From assembly GCA_035534455.1 (NCBI GenBank), contig DATLRV010000029.1, positions 1 to 64,000 of the forward strand: a DNA stretch of 64,000 nt, in the 5' to 3' direction. Both the position numbers and the translations under genes were made by a program. Source of the DNA: JAJYVT01 sp035534455. GTDB lineage: Bacteria; Actinomycetota; Acidimicrobiia; Acidimicrobiales; RAAP-2. This document shows, one piece after another, positions 8,492-17,320 of the stretch; within the stretch, counting starts at the first letter, position 1, and each line of letters begins with the position of its first letter. A model generated the notes under the pieces. It searched no databases, was not told the origin of the DNA, and worked only from the letters and a program-made list of their open reading frames with translations.

Positions 8492-9631
8492 TCAACCGCG
8501 GGCCCTCGCCGCGGCGGCGGCGGCGATCACGGCGTACGCGGGGCCGAGCGCGTCCACGAGGTCCTCCCCACGGACCCGGATGACCCCGCGGGGCGCGAGG
8601 CGGAGCGCGGCTGCCGGCACCGCCGCCTCTTCGGGCAGCACTCGGACGTGTGCCAGCGCCGGACCCGCGACCCAGAACCGTTCGAGCAGGTCCCGGTCGT
8701 CGTCATCGGCGACATCGGCACCGGGGGCGCCATCGGCACCGGGGGCCTCATCGGCACCGAGGGCTTCGCGGGCCGCGCCGGCAGTCGGGTCCGGCCCCGC
8801 GCCGAGCTCGCGCGACGCGTCGAGACGGCGGAGCGCGCGCAATTGCGCGAGCAGCTCGTCCCGTCCCTTCCCGCGCCACAACAGGAGCGAGAACGGGTCA
8901 CGGTCGAATCCTTCGGCGAGGAGGTAGCACACGGCGGCGACGTGCTTGCACGGGTTCTCCCAGTCCGGGCAGGAGCACTCGGTAACGAGACGGGCGTGGG
9001 GCGCCGGGAGGAGCGACGCGCCCTCCGACTCGAACACCTCTTCCACCTCGTGGGGGAGCTCTCCCGAGAGCATCCGCGCCGCGTAGCCTGCGCGCGCCAC
9101 GAGCGAGCGGACGATCCGGTCCCAGTCTTCGGCGGGGACGGCAGCCATCTTCAACCTGACGACGTACGGCTCCTCACGGCTCCCCTGCACCGTCGCGGCG
9201 ACGATCCCGGAGGTGATCTCGAGGTCGACGACCTGTCCCTTCCTCGCGTAGGTGCGTCCCCGTTCCATGCGGCCTCCGACCATCACGGATTCGAGGGAGC
9301 CGAGGAACCGCCGTGACCACCAGGTCGCGCCGATCGGGCCCCGCCGCGTCCGTGCGGCGATGCCACCGACCACCGGGCGCGGCCGGGCGACCTCCTCGTG
9401 CTCCCACCACCTCCCGCAGGGCTCCTCCGCGCGGAGGTCGTCGTCGGGCGCGAGGTCGTCGTCGGGCGTGAGGTCTTCTGGCGTGGGGTCCGACGTCGCC
9501 TTCTTCGCCGCCGCCGTCGCCTTCTTCACCTTCTTCTTCGTCTTCGCCGCGTCCGTGACTGCCGAGAGGCGCGCGCGCAGTTCCTCGAGGTCGCGTGGCC
9601 CGCGGTCGCCGGCTCGGCGCGGCGGGCTCAC
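8492..9631 (-). CDS. SWIM zinc-finger protein
   Basis: A 379-residue protein with a SWIM zinc-binding motif, ECSCPDWENPCKHVAAVCYLL, whose ligands are Cys219, Cys221, Cys228 and His230. SWIM domains bind DNA or protein. In actinobacteria such proteins are commonly encoded beside SNF2 helicases, and here the GTG at 9631 overlaps the helicase stop by 4 bases. The N-terminal 70 residues are Lys/Ala- then Asp-rich. A Gly/Ala/Asp linker near residues 295-315 is encoded by imperfect 15-18 bp repeats (about 8705-8765). Function in chromatin or repair is inference. Confidence 0.85.
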   Translation of the reverse strand: MSPPRRAGDRGPRDLEELRARLSAVTDAAKTKKKVKKATAAAKKATSDPTPEDLTPDDDLAPDDDLRAEEPCGRWWEHEEVARPRPVVGGIAARTRRGPIGATWWSRRFLGSLESVMVGGRMERGRTYARKGQVVDLEITSGIVAATVQGSREEPYVVRLKMAAVPAEDWDRIVRSLVARAGYAARMLSGELPHEVEEVFESEGASLLPAPHARLVTECSCPDWENPCKHVAAVCYLLAEGFDRDPFSLLLWRGKGRDELLAQLRALRRLDASRELGAGPDPTAGAAREALGADEAPGADGAPGADVADDDDRDLLERFWVAGPALAHVRVLPEEAAVPAAALRLAPRGVIRVRGEDLVDALGPAYAVIAAAAAARARG

Positions 9632-12600
9632 GGGGCCGTCGCCTCCGGCGACAGGGCGAGGACCTCGGCGAGCTCGTCGGTCGACAGGTCGATGAGCCAT
9701 CCCTCGCCGGTCCCGACCACCCGCTCGGCCAGCGCGCGCTTGGACTCGATGAGCTCGTCGATGCGGTCCTCGATCGTTCCCGCGCACACGAGCTTTCGCA
9801 CCTGGACGTCGCGGCGCTGCCCGATCCGGTAGGCACGGTCGGTCGCCTGGTCCTCCACCGCAGGGTTCCACCAACGGTCGTAGTGGAGGACGTGGCTGGC
9901 GGCCGTCAGGTTCAAGCCCGTGCCGCCCGCCTTGAGCGACAGCACCATCACGGGCATCGCGCTCTCCGGGGACTGGAGCTCTGCGACCAGCTCGTCGCGC
10001 TGGAGACGTGGCACGCCCCCGTGGAGGAAGCCCACGCGGCATCCCAGGCGGGCGGTGAGGTGCCGTTCCAGCAGCGCACCCATCTCCGCGAATTGCGTGA
10101 AGACGAGCGCGCGCTCGCCTGCTTCGCGCACCTGCTCGAGGATCTCGACGACGCGGTCCAACTTTCCGGACCTCCCGGCGAGCGGCGAATCGTCGCCCGC
10201 GTACTGCGCGGGATGGTTGCACACCTGCTTCAGCCGGAGCATGGTGGCGAGCACCAGGCCCCTTCGCTCGATGCCTTCGGCTCCGGCAACCTTGGCCAGC
10301 ATCTCGTCGACGACCGCCTGGTAGAGCGTGGCCTGCTCGCGGGTGAGCGGGCACCGCTCCTTCGTCTCGATCTTCTCAGGGAGGTCGGGCGCGATCGAGC
10401 GATCGCTCTTGAGCCGTCGGAGGACGAACGGGCGGGTGAGGACCCGCAGGCGGTCCGCGGCCCCTTCGTCCGCGAAGCGCTCGATCGGCACGGCGAACCG
10501 CTCCCTGAAGGAGGACTGGGAGCCGAGCAGCCCCGGGTTGAGCACCTCCATGATCGACCACAGCTCTCCGAGATGGTTCTCCACGGGCGTGCCCGACAGC
10601 GCGAGCCGGCTCGCCGCTCCGATCGCGCGCACCGCTTGGGTCTGCTTGGCCGAGGGGTTCTTCACCTGCTGGGCCTCGTCGAGCACGAGGCGCGCCCAGG
10701 GCACCGAAGAAAGCGCGGCACGGTCGCGCTCGACGAGCGGGTAGCTCGTGACGACGACATCGGCGTCCGCCGCCATGTTCGCCAGGATGTCGCCCCTCGC
10801 CCGGGCCGCACCGTGGTGCACCATCACGCGAAGGTCCGGCGTGAATCGCTCGACCTCCCGGCGCCAGTTGCCGACCACCGAGGTGGGACACACCACGAGC
10901 GTCGGCGACGTGAGGCGGCCGTCGGCGCGGTCGGCCTGGAGCACGCCGAGGACGGTCGCGGTCTTGCCGAGCCCCATGTCGTCGGCGAGGCACGCCCCGA
11001 GGCCCGCCCGCTCGAGGAGACGGATCCAGGCCACCCCCCGGCGCTGGTACGGGCGGAGCTCCCCGCAGAACCCCGGCGGCGTCGGACCGACCTCGAGGGA
11101 GTCGGCGAGCTGCCCGCGAAGCAGCGCGCCAAGCGGGCCGTCGGCGTCGACCGCGACGACCGGGACGCCGGCGCCCGGCAGCGGCGCCCCCGCGGCCGCC
11201 CGCAGCACGTCGACGAGGCCCGACGTGCGCCGCGCGCGCCCCTCCGACAAGAACTCGACGAGCTGCTGCACCTCACCGGGGTGCAGCTCGGTCCATTGCC
11301 CGCGCACCCGCACGAGCGGCGCCTTCAGCTTCGCGAGGCGGCGCAGCTCCGCGAGCCCCAGGCGGGCGTCCCCCAGTGCGGCCTCCCAGTCGAACGCGGC
11401 GAGACCCCGGGCTGTGAGCCCACCGCCCGCCGCACGGCGCGACGGGGTCGAGGCGGCGCGCACCCGGAGGCCGAGACGGAGGGAAGGCTGGCGCCACCAC
11501 GACGGGAGAAGCACGCCGAAGCCGGCGAGCTCCAGGACCGGCGCGACCTCGACGAGGAAGCGGTGGGCGCCGTCGACGTCGAGCGTGAGGCCGGTCGGCG
11601 CGGGTGCGCTGAGCACCTCGGCGAGCTCGGCGAACGCGCGGACCGCCCGGCCGAGCTCGGCGAGCAGCACCTCCTGGGGCTGCTCCACCGTCCGCGCCGC
11701 GCGGCGGAGCGAGTCGCCGGCGCGCCAGACCTCGGCGGCCTCGACGAGCAGCGTCGGCTCGTCCACCGCCTGCAAGAGGAACTCGACTCGCCACGCCCGA
11801 TCGGGCCGCCGGGCCGGTGACCTGCCGGACCGCGCGGTGGTGTCGCCGGACTCCTGGGAGTCCCCGTCGTCGGCTGGCTCGTGGAGCCGGAAGCAGAGTC
11901 GCCAGGAGCTTGACGGAGCCACGAGAGGCTCGCGCCACTCCCCCACGAGGCGCTCCAGCGCCGAGAGCGCCGCGCCGTCGGCATGGACGGTGCCGTCCCG
12001 GCGCCGGAGCGCCGAGAGCCACGCGTCCGCCACGGCGCCGTCCGACCGGCCGGATACCGGGGCCGCACGGGGCGCGACGGCCGCGCGCTCGAGCGCGTCG
12101 CGGCACAGTGCGTCGACGCACGCGTCGAAGACATGCTCCGCCACGACCGCGGCCGGGGCGCTCCCCGACGCGCAGGCCGCGCCGGGAAGCGCCGCCGAGA
12201 GCAGTGCCAACCGCTCGGTGTCGCGCCCGGTCCGAAGCGGGGTCCAGCGGGCGACGTGGCGGTCTCCGTCGCGCGCGAGCGCGGGGACCACCCTTGCGCC
12301 GGCGACCACCTCGAGCGCCAGCTCCGCGACACGGGCGAGCGCGCGGACCGACGAGCCCGTCCGGACCTCGGTGCCGCCGGCACCGAGCGCCAACAAGGCA
12401 TCCAGCGCATGGCTCACCTCGAACCGGAGCGCCGGAACCTCGAACGGACGGAACGTCGGGCGCGAGGTCTCCGAGGCGTGGCCCACCTTTCGTCGATGGC
12501 CGACCGCGGCCCCGATCCCGGCGTCGGCGGCATCCGGCGACGGCACCGGCACGCCGCGGCGCGCCGGCAGGCGGACGGCTGCGACGCATGCCACGGCCGA

Positions 12601-12738
12601 TGCCGCGGCATGCGCGCCGAGCACGCCTCCTGCGGCCAGCGCCTCCGAGAGGGCGGCCGCGGGCGTAGGGACCGGCTCTGCCCACAGGAGCAGCGCCCCG
12701 GGGCCCTCGGCGTCCCACGCCGCGTGGAGGACGAGCAT
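9628..12738 (-). CDS. SNF2-family DEAD/DEAH-box helicase
   Basis: A 1036-residue SNF2/Swi2-type ATPase. The C-terminal half carries the motor: Walker A DDMGLGKTA near residue 585, motif II LVLDEAQQVKN near 685 (DEAQ rather than DEAH), SGTPVENHLGEL, and motif VI with TDRAYRIGQ near 960. The N-terminal 500 residues are a divergent region typical of bacterial RapA/HepA-like proteins that pair with a SWIM partner. It probably remodels protein-DNA or RNA polymerase complexes. The start MLVLHAAWD matches the family, and a TAGCCT element lies 9 bases before the ATG. Confidence 0.92.
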   Translation of the reverse strand: MLVLHAAWDAEGPGALLLWAEPVPTPAAALSEALAAGGVLGAHAAASAVACVAAVRLPARRGVPVPSPDAADAGIGAAVGHRRKVGHASETSRPTFRPFEVPALRFEVSHALDALLALGAGGTEVRTGSSVRALARVAELALEVVAGARVVPALARDGDRHVARWTPLRTGRDTERLALLSAALPGAACASGSAPAAVVAEHVFDACVDALCRDALERAAVAPRAAPVSGRSDGAVADAWLSALRRRDGTVHADGAALSALERLVGEWREPLVAPSSSWRLCFRLHEPADDGDSQESGDTTARSGRSPARRPDRAWRVEFLLQAVDEPTLLVEAAEVWRAGDSLRRAARTVEQPQEVLLAELGRAVRAFAELAEVLSAPAPTGLTLDVDGAHRFLVEVAPVLELAGFGVLLPSWWRQPSLRLGLRVRAASTPSRRAAGGGLTARGLAAFDWEAALGDARLGLAELRRLAKLKAPLVRVRGQWTELHPGEVQQLVEFLSEGRARRTSGLVDVLRAAAGAPLPGAGVPVVAVDADGPLGALLRGQLADSLEVGPTPPGFCGELRPYQRRGVAWIRLLERAGLGACLADDMGLGKTATVLGVLQADRADGRLTSPTLVVCPTSVVGNWRREVERFTPDLRVMVHHGAARARGDILANMAADADVVVTSYPLVERDRAALSSVPWARLVLDEAQQVKNPSAKQTQAVRAIGAASRLALSGTPVENHLGELWSIMEVLNPGLLGSQSSFRERFAVPIERFADEGAADRLRVLTRPFVLRRLKSDRSIAPDLPEKIETKERCPLTREQATLYQAVVDEMLAKVAGAEGIERRGLVLATMLRLKQVCNHPAQYAGDDSPLAGRSGKLDRVVEILEQVREAGERALVFTQFAEMGALLERHLTARLGCRVGFLHGGVPRLQRDELVAELQSPESAMPVMVLSLKAGGTGLNLTAASHVLHYDRWWNPAVEDQATDRAYRIGQRRDVQVRKLVCAGTIEDRIDELIESKRALAERVVGTGEGWLIDLSTDELAEVLALSPEATAP

Positions 12739-12747
12739 CGAACGTCG

Positions 12748-12753
12748 AGGCTA
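12748..12753 (-). promoter_or_regulatory. -10 hexamer of the SNF2 helicase operon
   Basis: TAGCCT on the minus strand, 9 bases before ATG 12738. No Shine-Dalgarno is seen, so the message is probably leaderless. Confidence 0.5.
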
Positions 12754-12810
12754 CCGACGGGTTGTGCGGTCGGGAGTCTTCCGCGGCGCCCGAGTCCCGG
12801 CGGCCGGACG

Positions 12811-12898
12811 CTCGGGCGGCTGGGCGGCTGGGCGGCTCGGGCCGTCGTGCGCTCGTTCGGTCGTGTGGTCGTGCGGTCGTGCGGTCGTGCGATCAGTC
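12811..12898. repeat. Eleven tandem octamers, consensus GGTCGTGC
   Basis: The stretch divides into eleven consecutive 8-bp units without a phase change. They begin CTCGGGCG, GCTGGGCG, GCTGGGCG, GCTCGGGC and end with GGTCGTGT, GGTCGTGC three times, and GATCAGTC. Three units are identical and the rest differ by 1-4 bases. The array runs over the last codons and the stop of the minus-strand GNAT gene (stop 12893-12895) and stops about 50 bases before the SNF2 promoter. Confidence 0.8.
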
Positions 12899-13504
12899 GA
12901 TCCAGTCCGCGAGCAGCTGGTCCCGCCGGCGGTTCCACTCTTCCAGCGTGACCGCGAACTTCGCGTGGTCCTCCCAGTTGCCGTCGATCTCGAGGTACTT
13001 CTGCGCGATGCCCTCGGACCGTATCCCGAGCTTCTCGACGACGCGCAGGCTCGCCTGGTTCCTCGGGATGATGGAGATCTCGACGCGGTGCAGCGCGATG
13101 GTGTCGAAGGCGAAGGCGAGGACGACGACCACCGCCTCGGGGACGTAGCCGCGGCCTGCGAGGTCCCGGTCGATCCAGTAGCCGATGTGCCCGGTCTGGA
13201 ACGGCCCACGCTGGATCGACGAGAGGGTGATCTCGCCGGCGAACCGCGTTCCCACGAAGATGCCGAACCCGTAGCCGGTGCCGAGCTGTCGCTCCCGCTC
13301 GCGCAGGGCGCAGCGTGCCGCGAAGCTGACCGGGTCTTCCGCAGGGAGGGGCGACCCCTTGGGCCGCGGTTCCCACGGCACGAGCCACTCCCGGCAGCGC
13401 TCCCGCACCTCCTGCCACTGTTCGTAGTCCGCTTCGGTGAGCGTCCGGAGGAGGACCCGGCGCCCCGCGAGCTCGAGCGGCACCGCGGCGGGGCGCGCCA
13501 TCAT
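12893..13504 (-). CDS. RimJ/RimL-type GNAT N-acetyltransferase
   Basis: A 203-residue GNAT acetyltransferase that transfers acetyl from acetyl-CoA to an amine. It opens with GRRVLLRTLTEADYEQW, characteristic of the RimJ/RimL group that acetylates N-termini of ribosomal proteins. HIGYWIDRDLAGRGYVPEAV (about 120-139) contains the R/Q-x-x-G-x-G/A acetyl-CoA loop, and NQASLRVVEKLG follows. The substrate is probably a protein or an antibiotic-like amine; the sequence does not decide. Two adjacent ATGs (13504 and 13501) are possible starts. It is divergent from the GT2 gene, and its 3' end lies in the octamer repeat. Confidence 0.88.
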   Translation of the reverse strand: MMARPAAVPLELAGRRVLLRTLTEADYEQWQEVRERCREWLVPWEPRPKGSPLPAEDPVSFAARCALRERERQLGTGYGFGIFVGTRFAGEITLSSIQRGPFQTGHIGYWIDRDLAGRGYVPEAVVVVLAFAFDTIALHRVEISIIPRNQASLRVVEKLGIRSEGIAQKYLEIDGNWEDHAKFAVTLEEWNRRRDQLLADWID

Positions 13505-13672
13505 CGGGCACCCGGTCCCGGGCAGCGGCGTGCCGCCGGCGCACGTGGCGTCGCTTCGGTGTGGGGAAAGCTCGAGCCGGCACACACACCGCGCCGCGAC
13601 GTGGGCATGCGTCGCATCGTGGCAGGTCGGCACGCACGGGCGCCAGCGCAGGCGACGTGCAATTGTTGGCGC

Positions 13673-15487
13673 GTGCCACCGGACGACGCGAGGGTGCTGT
13701 TCGCCCCGCAGGCACCCCGCCCCCTGCGCCCGGACGCGGCGGGCGACCGCGCCCTGTACCGCCGATGGGCCACTGCACGCGCCGCGTGGCGCCTGCTCGT
13801 GGACAAGCCTCCGCGTCCAGGTCCGGCGCTGGCCCTCCTCCTCGTCGTCGACCTGCGGACGACGCGGGCCGACGGACGGGGGCCCGCCGACCCGGCGGAC
13901 GTCCGGCGGAGCCTCGACGCGGTGGTCACCCAGACCTCGGGGGACTGGACCCTCTCGGTCACCGTCGTCGGTGGGTCGGACGCGGCCATGGACGAGGCGG
14001 TGACCGGTGCGCTCGGGCAGGCGCCCACAGGGCGGGTGCGGATGCACACCCTCCCGGAGAGCACGGATCCCGCCGACGCCTACGCGGCAGCGCTCGAGGA
14101 GAGCGGCTCCCCGGCGATCGTGTTCCTCGACCCGGGTGACGAGCTCGAGCCCGACGCCGTCGCGCGCCTGAGTGCCGCGCTCGTGGACGCCGACGTCGCG
14201 TACGGCGACGAGGACCGCGCCGCGCCGGACGGCGCGTGGTCCACACCCGTGCTAAAACCGGACTGGTCCCCCGAACTGCTCCTGTCGTGGCGTTACCTCG
14301 GACGGCCCGTCGCGCTGCGCGTCGGACCGGTGGTGGCCGCCGGAGGGGTCCGCACGGTCCCCGGCGGCGACTGGGAGCACGATCTCCTTCTTCGCGTGAC
14401 GGAGCGCACGACGCGGGTGGCGCACGTTCCCGACGTGCTGTGCCACAGGTGGAGCGCCCCTCGGCCGACCGGGCCGGCCGCGGTCGCAGATGCGCTCGCT
14501 CGGCGCGGCGAGACTGCGTCGGTGGCGCCCGGGCCGCTCCCGTGCACGTGGACCATCCGCCGCAGCCTCCCCGCCGGCGCGGCGCGGGTATCGGTCAGCG
14601 CGGTCGTCCCCTTCAAGGACAGCACGACGTTGCTCCGCGCGTGCGGCGAGTCGCTCGGCGCGGCCGCGGCCGGAGGCCCGCGGTTCCCCGCCGTCGACCT
14701 CGAGCTCGTCCTGGTCGACAACGGCTCCTCGGAGCCCGAGACCGCGACCCTGCTCGATGTGCTGACCGCGCGTCTCGGCCCCGAGCACCGCGTCGTCGTG
14801 CGCCGGGACGACCGCCCTTTCAACTGGGCTGCGCTCAACAATGCCGCCGCCGCCGAGGCGCGCGGCGACGTGCTCCTCTTCGTGAACGACGACGTCGAGC
14901 AGGGGACGGACGGTTGGCTCCAGCTTCTCGTCGCACAGGCCCTGCGCGACGACGTCGGTGCCGTCGGGCCGCGCCTCGTCTACCCCGACGGCCACCTGCA
15001 GCACGCCGGGGTGGTGCTCGGGCTCGCCGGTGCGGCCGGGCACGTGCTCGCGGGACTCGAGCAGGGCCGGCCGGGGTACCTCGGCATGGCGGTGCTGACC
15101 CGAGACGTCTCGGCGGTCACCGGTGCGTGCATGGCGACCCGCCGGCAGGTCTTCGAGCAGCTCGGCGGGTTCGACGAGGCGCTCGGCCTCGACTTCAACG
15201 ACGTGGACTACTGCCTGCGCGCGCGGCGACGCGGCCTGCGCGTGCTCGTGGAGGCAGGCGCCGAGCTGGTCCACCACGAGTCGCCCAGCCGGGGCACGTC
15301 GGGGGACGCGGGGACCGCGGCCGCCTTCATGGCGCGCTGGGGCGACGCCGTCGTGGCGGGTGACCCCTTCTACAACCGGAACCTCTCGCACGTAGACTTC
15401 TCCGCGGCACTCGACGAGCCGGGCGCGGTGCTCGCGGGCGCCGTCCGGTCGACGTCGGGCTCGAGGGTTGCGAGGAGCGTGGGGTGA
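13673..15487 (+). CDS. Tandem-domain family 2 glycosyltransferase
   Basis: A 604-residue protein with two GT2-like domains. The N-terminal half (about 50-280) is a degenerate GT-A domain with FLDPGDELEPDAV and YGDEDR. The C-terminal half (about 300-560) is a standard GT2 with VSAVVPFKDS, LVDNGSSEPET, FVNDDVEQ and GFDEALGLDFNDVDYCLR. This layout matches rhamnan or polysaccharide GTs in which the first domain is often a partner module. The start at GTG 13673 is the most plausible one after the last upstream stop; no clear promoter or Shine-Dalgarno supports it. It heads a run of overlapping genes to 17051. Confidence 0.85.
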   Translation: MPPDDARVLFAPQAPRPLRPDAAGDRALYRRWATARAAWRLLVDKPPRPGPALALLLVVDLRTTRADGRGPADPADVRRSLDAVVTQTSGDWTLSVTVVGGSDAAMDEAVTGALGQAPTGRVRMHTLPESTDPADAYAAALEESGSPAIVFLDPGDELEPDAVARLSAALVDADVAYGDEDRAAPDGAWSTPVLKPDWSPELLLSWRYLGRPVALRVGPVVAAGGVRTVPGGDWEHDLLLRVTERTTRVAHVPDVLCHRWSAPRPTGPAAVADALARRGETASVAPGPLPCTWTIRRSLPAGAARVSVSAVVPFKDSTTLLRACGESLGAAAAGGPRFPAVDLELVLVDNGSSEPETATLLDVLTARLGPEHRVVVRRDDRPFNWAALNNAAAAEARGDVLLFVNDDVEQGTDGWLQLLVAQALRDDVGAVGPRLVYPDGHLQHAGVVLGLAGAAGHVLAGLEQGRPGYLGMAVLTRDVSAVTGACMATRRQVFEQLGGFDEALGLDFNDVDYCLRARRRGLRVLVEAGAELVHHESPSRGTSGDAGTAAAFMARWGDAVVAGDPFYNRNLSHVDFSAALDEPGAVLAGAVRSTSGSRVARSVG

Positions 15488-16005
15488 CCGGAGCGACCGG
15501 GGAAGAGCAGGCCCGACCCCCATCCGGCGTGGGCGCCTCGACGGCTCCCGGACGAACGGTGCCCGCCGCGCCCCGCCTGCTCTCCCAGCGTGCCGACCCG
15601 CAGGGACTTCCCTCTCCGGTGCGCGACGCCGACGAGATCGCGTCGCTGCACGCCAAGTTCGCCCGGCTCGTGTCCGGCGCGCAGGGCGAGGTGGCCGATG
15701 TCGCAGGCGCCGCAGGTCCGGCAGGAACCGGTGGGGCGGGGGGCGTCCGGGCGAAGGTCCGTGCCCGCGTCGCCGCCGTCGCACGTGCGGACGCAGGTGC
15801 CGACCGCGAGTTCATGGGCGATCTCGTCCGCGCGGTCGCGGCGCTCGCCGAGCGCATGGACGACGTCACCAGCCGAATCGGCAACCTCGAATTGCTCGTC
15901 CAGGACGTGGTCGACCGGGTGAGCGAGGACCTCACCCGGGTGCACGAGGCGCTCGGGACGCTCGACGCGCCGCGGTGGCCCGACGGCCCAGGGACCGGCG
16001 CGTGA
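15484..16005 (+). CDS. Hypothetical coiled-coil protein in the glycosyltransferase operon
   Basis: A 173-residue protein I do not recognise. Its GTG overlaps the stop of the GT2 gene by 4 bases and its own stop overlaps the next GTG by 4, so it is translationally coupled on both sides. The first 45 residues are Pro/Ala-rich. Residues about 48-68 and 110-160 have heptad-like spacing (LAERMDDVTSRIGNLELLVQ) and should form a helical coiled coil. There is no membrane segment or signal peptide. Its position suggests a scaffold or length-control partner for the flanking GTs, but that is only inference. Confidence 0.75.
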   Translation: MTGATGEEQARPPSGVGASTAPGRTVPAAPRLLSQRADPQGLPSPVRDADEIASLHAKFARLVSGAQGEVADVAGAAGPAGTGGAGGVRAKVRARVAAVARADAGADREFMGDLVRAVAALAERMDDVTSRIGNLELLVQDVVDRVSEDLTRVHEALGTLDAPRWPDGPGTGA

Positions 16006-17051
16006 GCGGACACCGCGTCGCCGTCCTCACGGCGTCGTGGACCCGGGCACCCGGGAGCGAGATGGCCACGGCCATGCGGAGCCTCGCAGGCGCGTGCTCG
16101 AGGCTCGCCGCCGTCGACGTCTACGTCCCAGGCGGCGCACCGGTCGCCGACGGCGCGTTCGACCTCAGACCGCTCGGTGCGCGGGCCCCGCACGCAGGAG
16201 GCGGGGGCGCGAAGCCGGGAAGATGGCCGGACCCCGCAGACGCCTCCGCACCGACGGCACCTGAGCCCGCCGGCTACCGGGCGGTGCTGGTCGAGGAGGG
16301 GGACCCCGGGGCACGCCCGCTGGCGGCGGTCGTGGCGCCCGGTGCAGCGGTGCTGACGGTCTGTCGATCGGCGGGCTCGGGCGCGCCCGCGCTGGCCGTC
16401 GGCTTTACACCCGACACGGCAGCCGAAACGAGCCTCCCCACGACCGCCCCCGTCGACCGCACCGGGCTCTACTGCCGCGTGCACCCCGGAGCGAGGGAGC
16501 GGCGCCACTACGGACTCCGGGGCGTCCCCGACTACCTGCTGATCCTCGGCGACCGACGAGGCATGCCGGTGCCGGCGTGGCCGTCCGACGCCGTCCGGTG
16601 GGTGCTCGCGCGATTCGCCCGCAGCTACGTCGTCGTGGTGGAAGGAGGCGCCGCGCGCGCCTGGAGGTCGCGGTCGTGCGTGGCGGAATTCGAGGTCCAC
16701 ACGCGCATGGACCTGTGGATGCTGATGGCTCGGGCGACCGCGGTCGTCGACCTCCTCCCGGGCGAGGTCTTCGCACGCGAGTGCGTGGAGTCGCTCCGCT
16801 ACGGCGTGCCGATCGCGGTGCCCGCAGGCTCCGCGGCGGCAGGGCTCGCACGTGGTGGCGGAGGGCTGGCGTTCTCGTCGACCGCCGAGCTGCTCTCGTG
16901 CGCCGGCGCGCTCGCCGATCCTGCGACGCGCGAGGCGCTCGCGACCGCGGGCCGAGCGCTCGCCGACCGGTGGTACGGGGATCCGGCTGGCCTGGTGGTC
17001 CGGCTGGGTGCGGCACTCGACGCCGCGACGCCGCGGTCCCGTCCCGCCTAG
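16002..17051 (+). CDS. GT-B-like glycosyltransferase (divergent)
   Basis: A 349-residue protein with the look of a GT4-type GT-B fold. A Rossmann-like start (HRVAVLTASWTRAPGSEMA) is followed by a variable N-terminal domain. The C-terminal region WMLMARATAVVDLLPGEVFARECVESLRYG resembles the donor-binding helix with the conserved Glu (E-x7-E pattern) and G-x-P-I. The family match is weak, so enzymatic activity is not certain. Its GTG overlaps the coiled-coil gene's stop by 4 bases. It closes the 13673-17051 operon. Confidence 0.6.
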   Translation: MSGHRVAVLTASWTRAPGSEMATAMRSLAGACSRLAAVDVYVPGGAPVADGAFDLRPLGARAPHAGGGGAKPGRWPDPADASAPTAPEPAGYRAVLVEEGDPGARPLAAVVAPGAAVLTVCRSAGSGAPALAVGFTPDTAAETSLPTTAPVDRTGLYCRVHPGARERRHYGLRGVPDYLLILGDRRGMPVPAWPSDAVRWVLARFARSYVVVVEGGAARAWRSRSCVAEFEVHTRMDLWMLMARATAVVDLLPGEVFARECVESLRYGVPIAVPAGSAAAGLARGGGGLAFSSTAELLSCAGALADPATREALATAGRALADRWYGDPAGLVVRLGAALDAATPRSRPA

Positions 17052-17088
17052 AGGGGCCGAGGGCGGCCTTCCGCCCGCAGACCTCGGC

Positions 17089-17094
17089 TACGGT
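17089..17094 (+). promoter_or_regulatory. -10 hexamer of the pentapeptide gene
   Basis: TACGGT, 6 bases before GTG 17101, a leaderless arrangement. Confidence 0.45.
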
Positions 17095-17100
17095 CGGTCC

Positions 17101-17301
17101 GTGGTCGACTTCGACGGCGGCGATCTGCGCCGCGCACGGTTCCGCCGCGTCGACCTTTCCGGGGCCGAGCTCTTCGCGGTCGACCTGACGCGAGCGAGGT
17201 TCCGGGGTGCCGATCTCTCCGGCGCCGTGCTGCGCGGCGTCGAGCTCGTCGGCGTGCGGATCGACGGTGACGTGCTCGATGCCCCGGAGGCACATCGGTG
17301 A
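17101..17301 (+). CDS. Small pentapeptide-repeat protein
   Basis: A 66-residue protein made almost entirely of A(D/N)LxX-type pentapeptides: GDLRR, ARFRR, VDLSG, AELFA, VDLTR, ARFRG, ADLSG, AVLRG. This would give about two turns of a right-handed beta-helix. Full pentapeptide proteins are usually longer, so this may be a fragment or a minimal unit. No enzymatic domain follows. It starts at GTG behind a TACGGT hexamer and ends 19 bases before ppx, with which it is probably co-transcribed. Confidence 0.6.
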   Translation: MVDFDGGDLRRARFRRVDLSGAELFAVDLTRARFRGADLSGAVLRGVELVGVRIDGDVLDAPEAHR

Positions 17302-17320
17302 GCGCACCGCCGGCACGCGC

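Noticed and set aside
12811..12898. Octamer repeats as a CRISPR array
   Set aside because: Units are 8 bp with no spacers and no cas genes nearby.
10748..13672. Long plus-strand open frame upstream of the GT2 start at 13673
   Set aside because: It is the antisense of the SNF2 helicase and GNAT genes, is Ser/Arg/Ala low-complexity, and has no family similarity until residue positions past 13673.
17101..17301. Possible DinB-like protein with pentapeptide N-terminus
   Set aside because: The frame stops after 66 residues and the next frame is clearly Ppx; no DinB domain is present.
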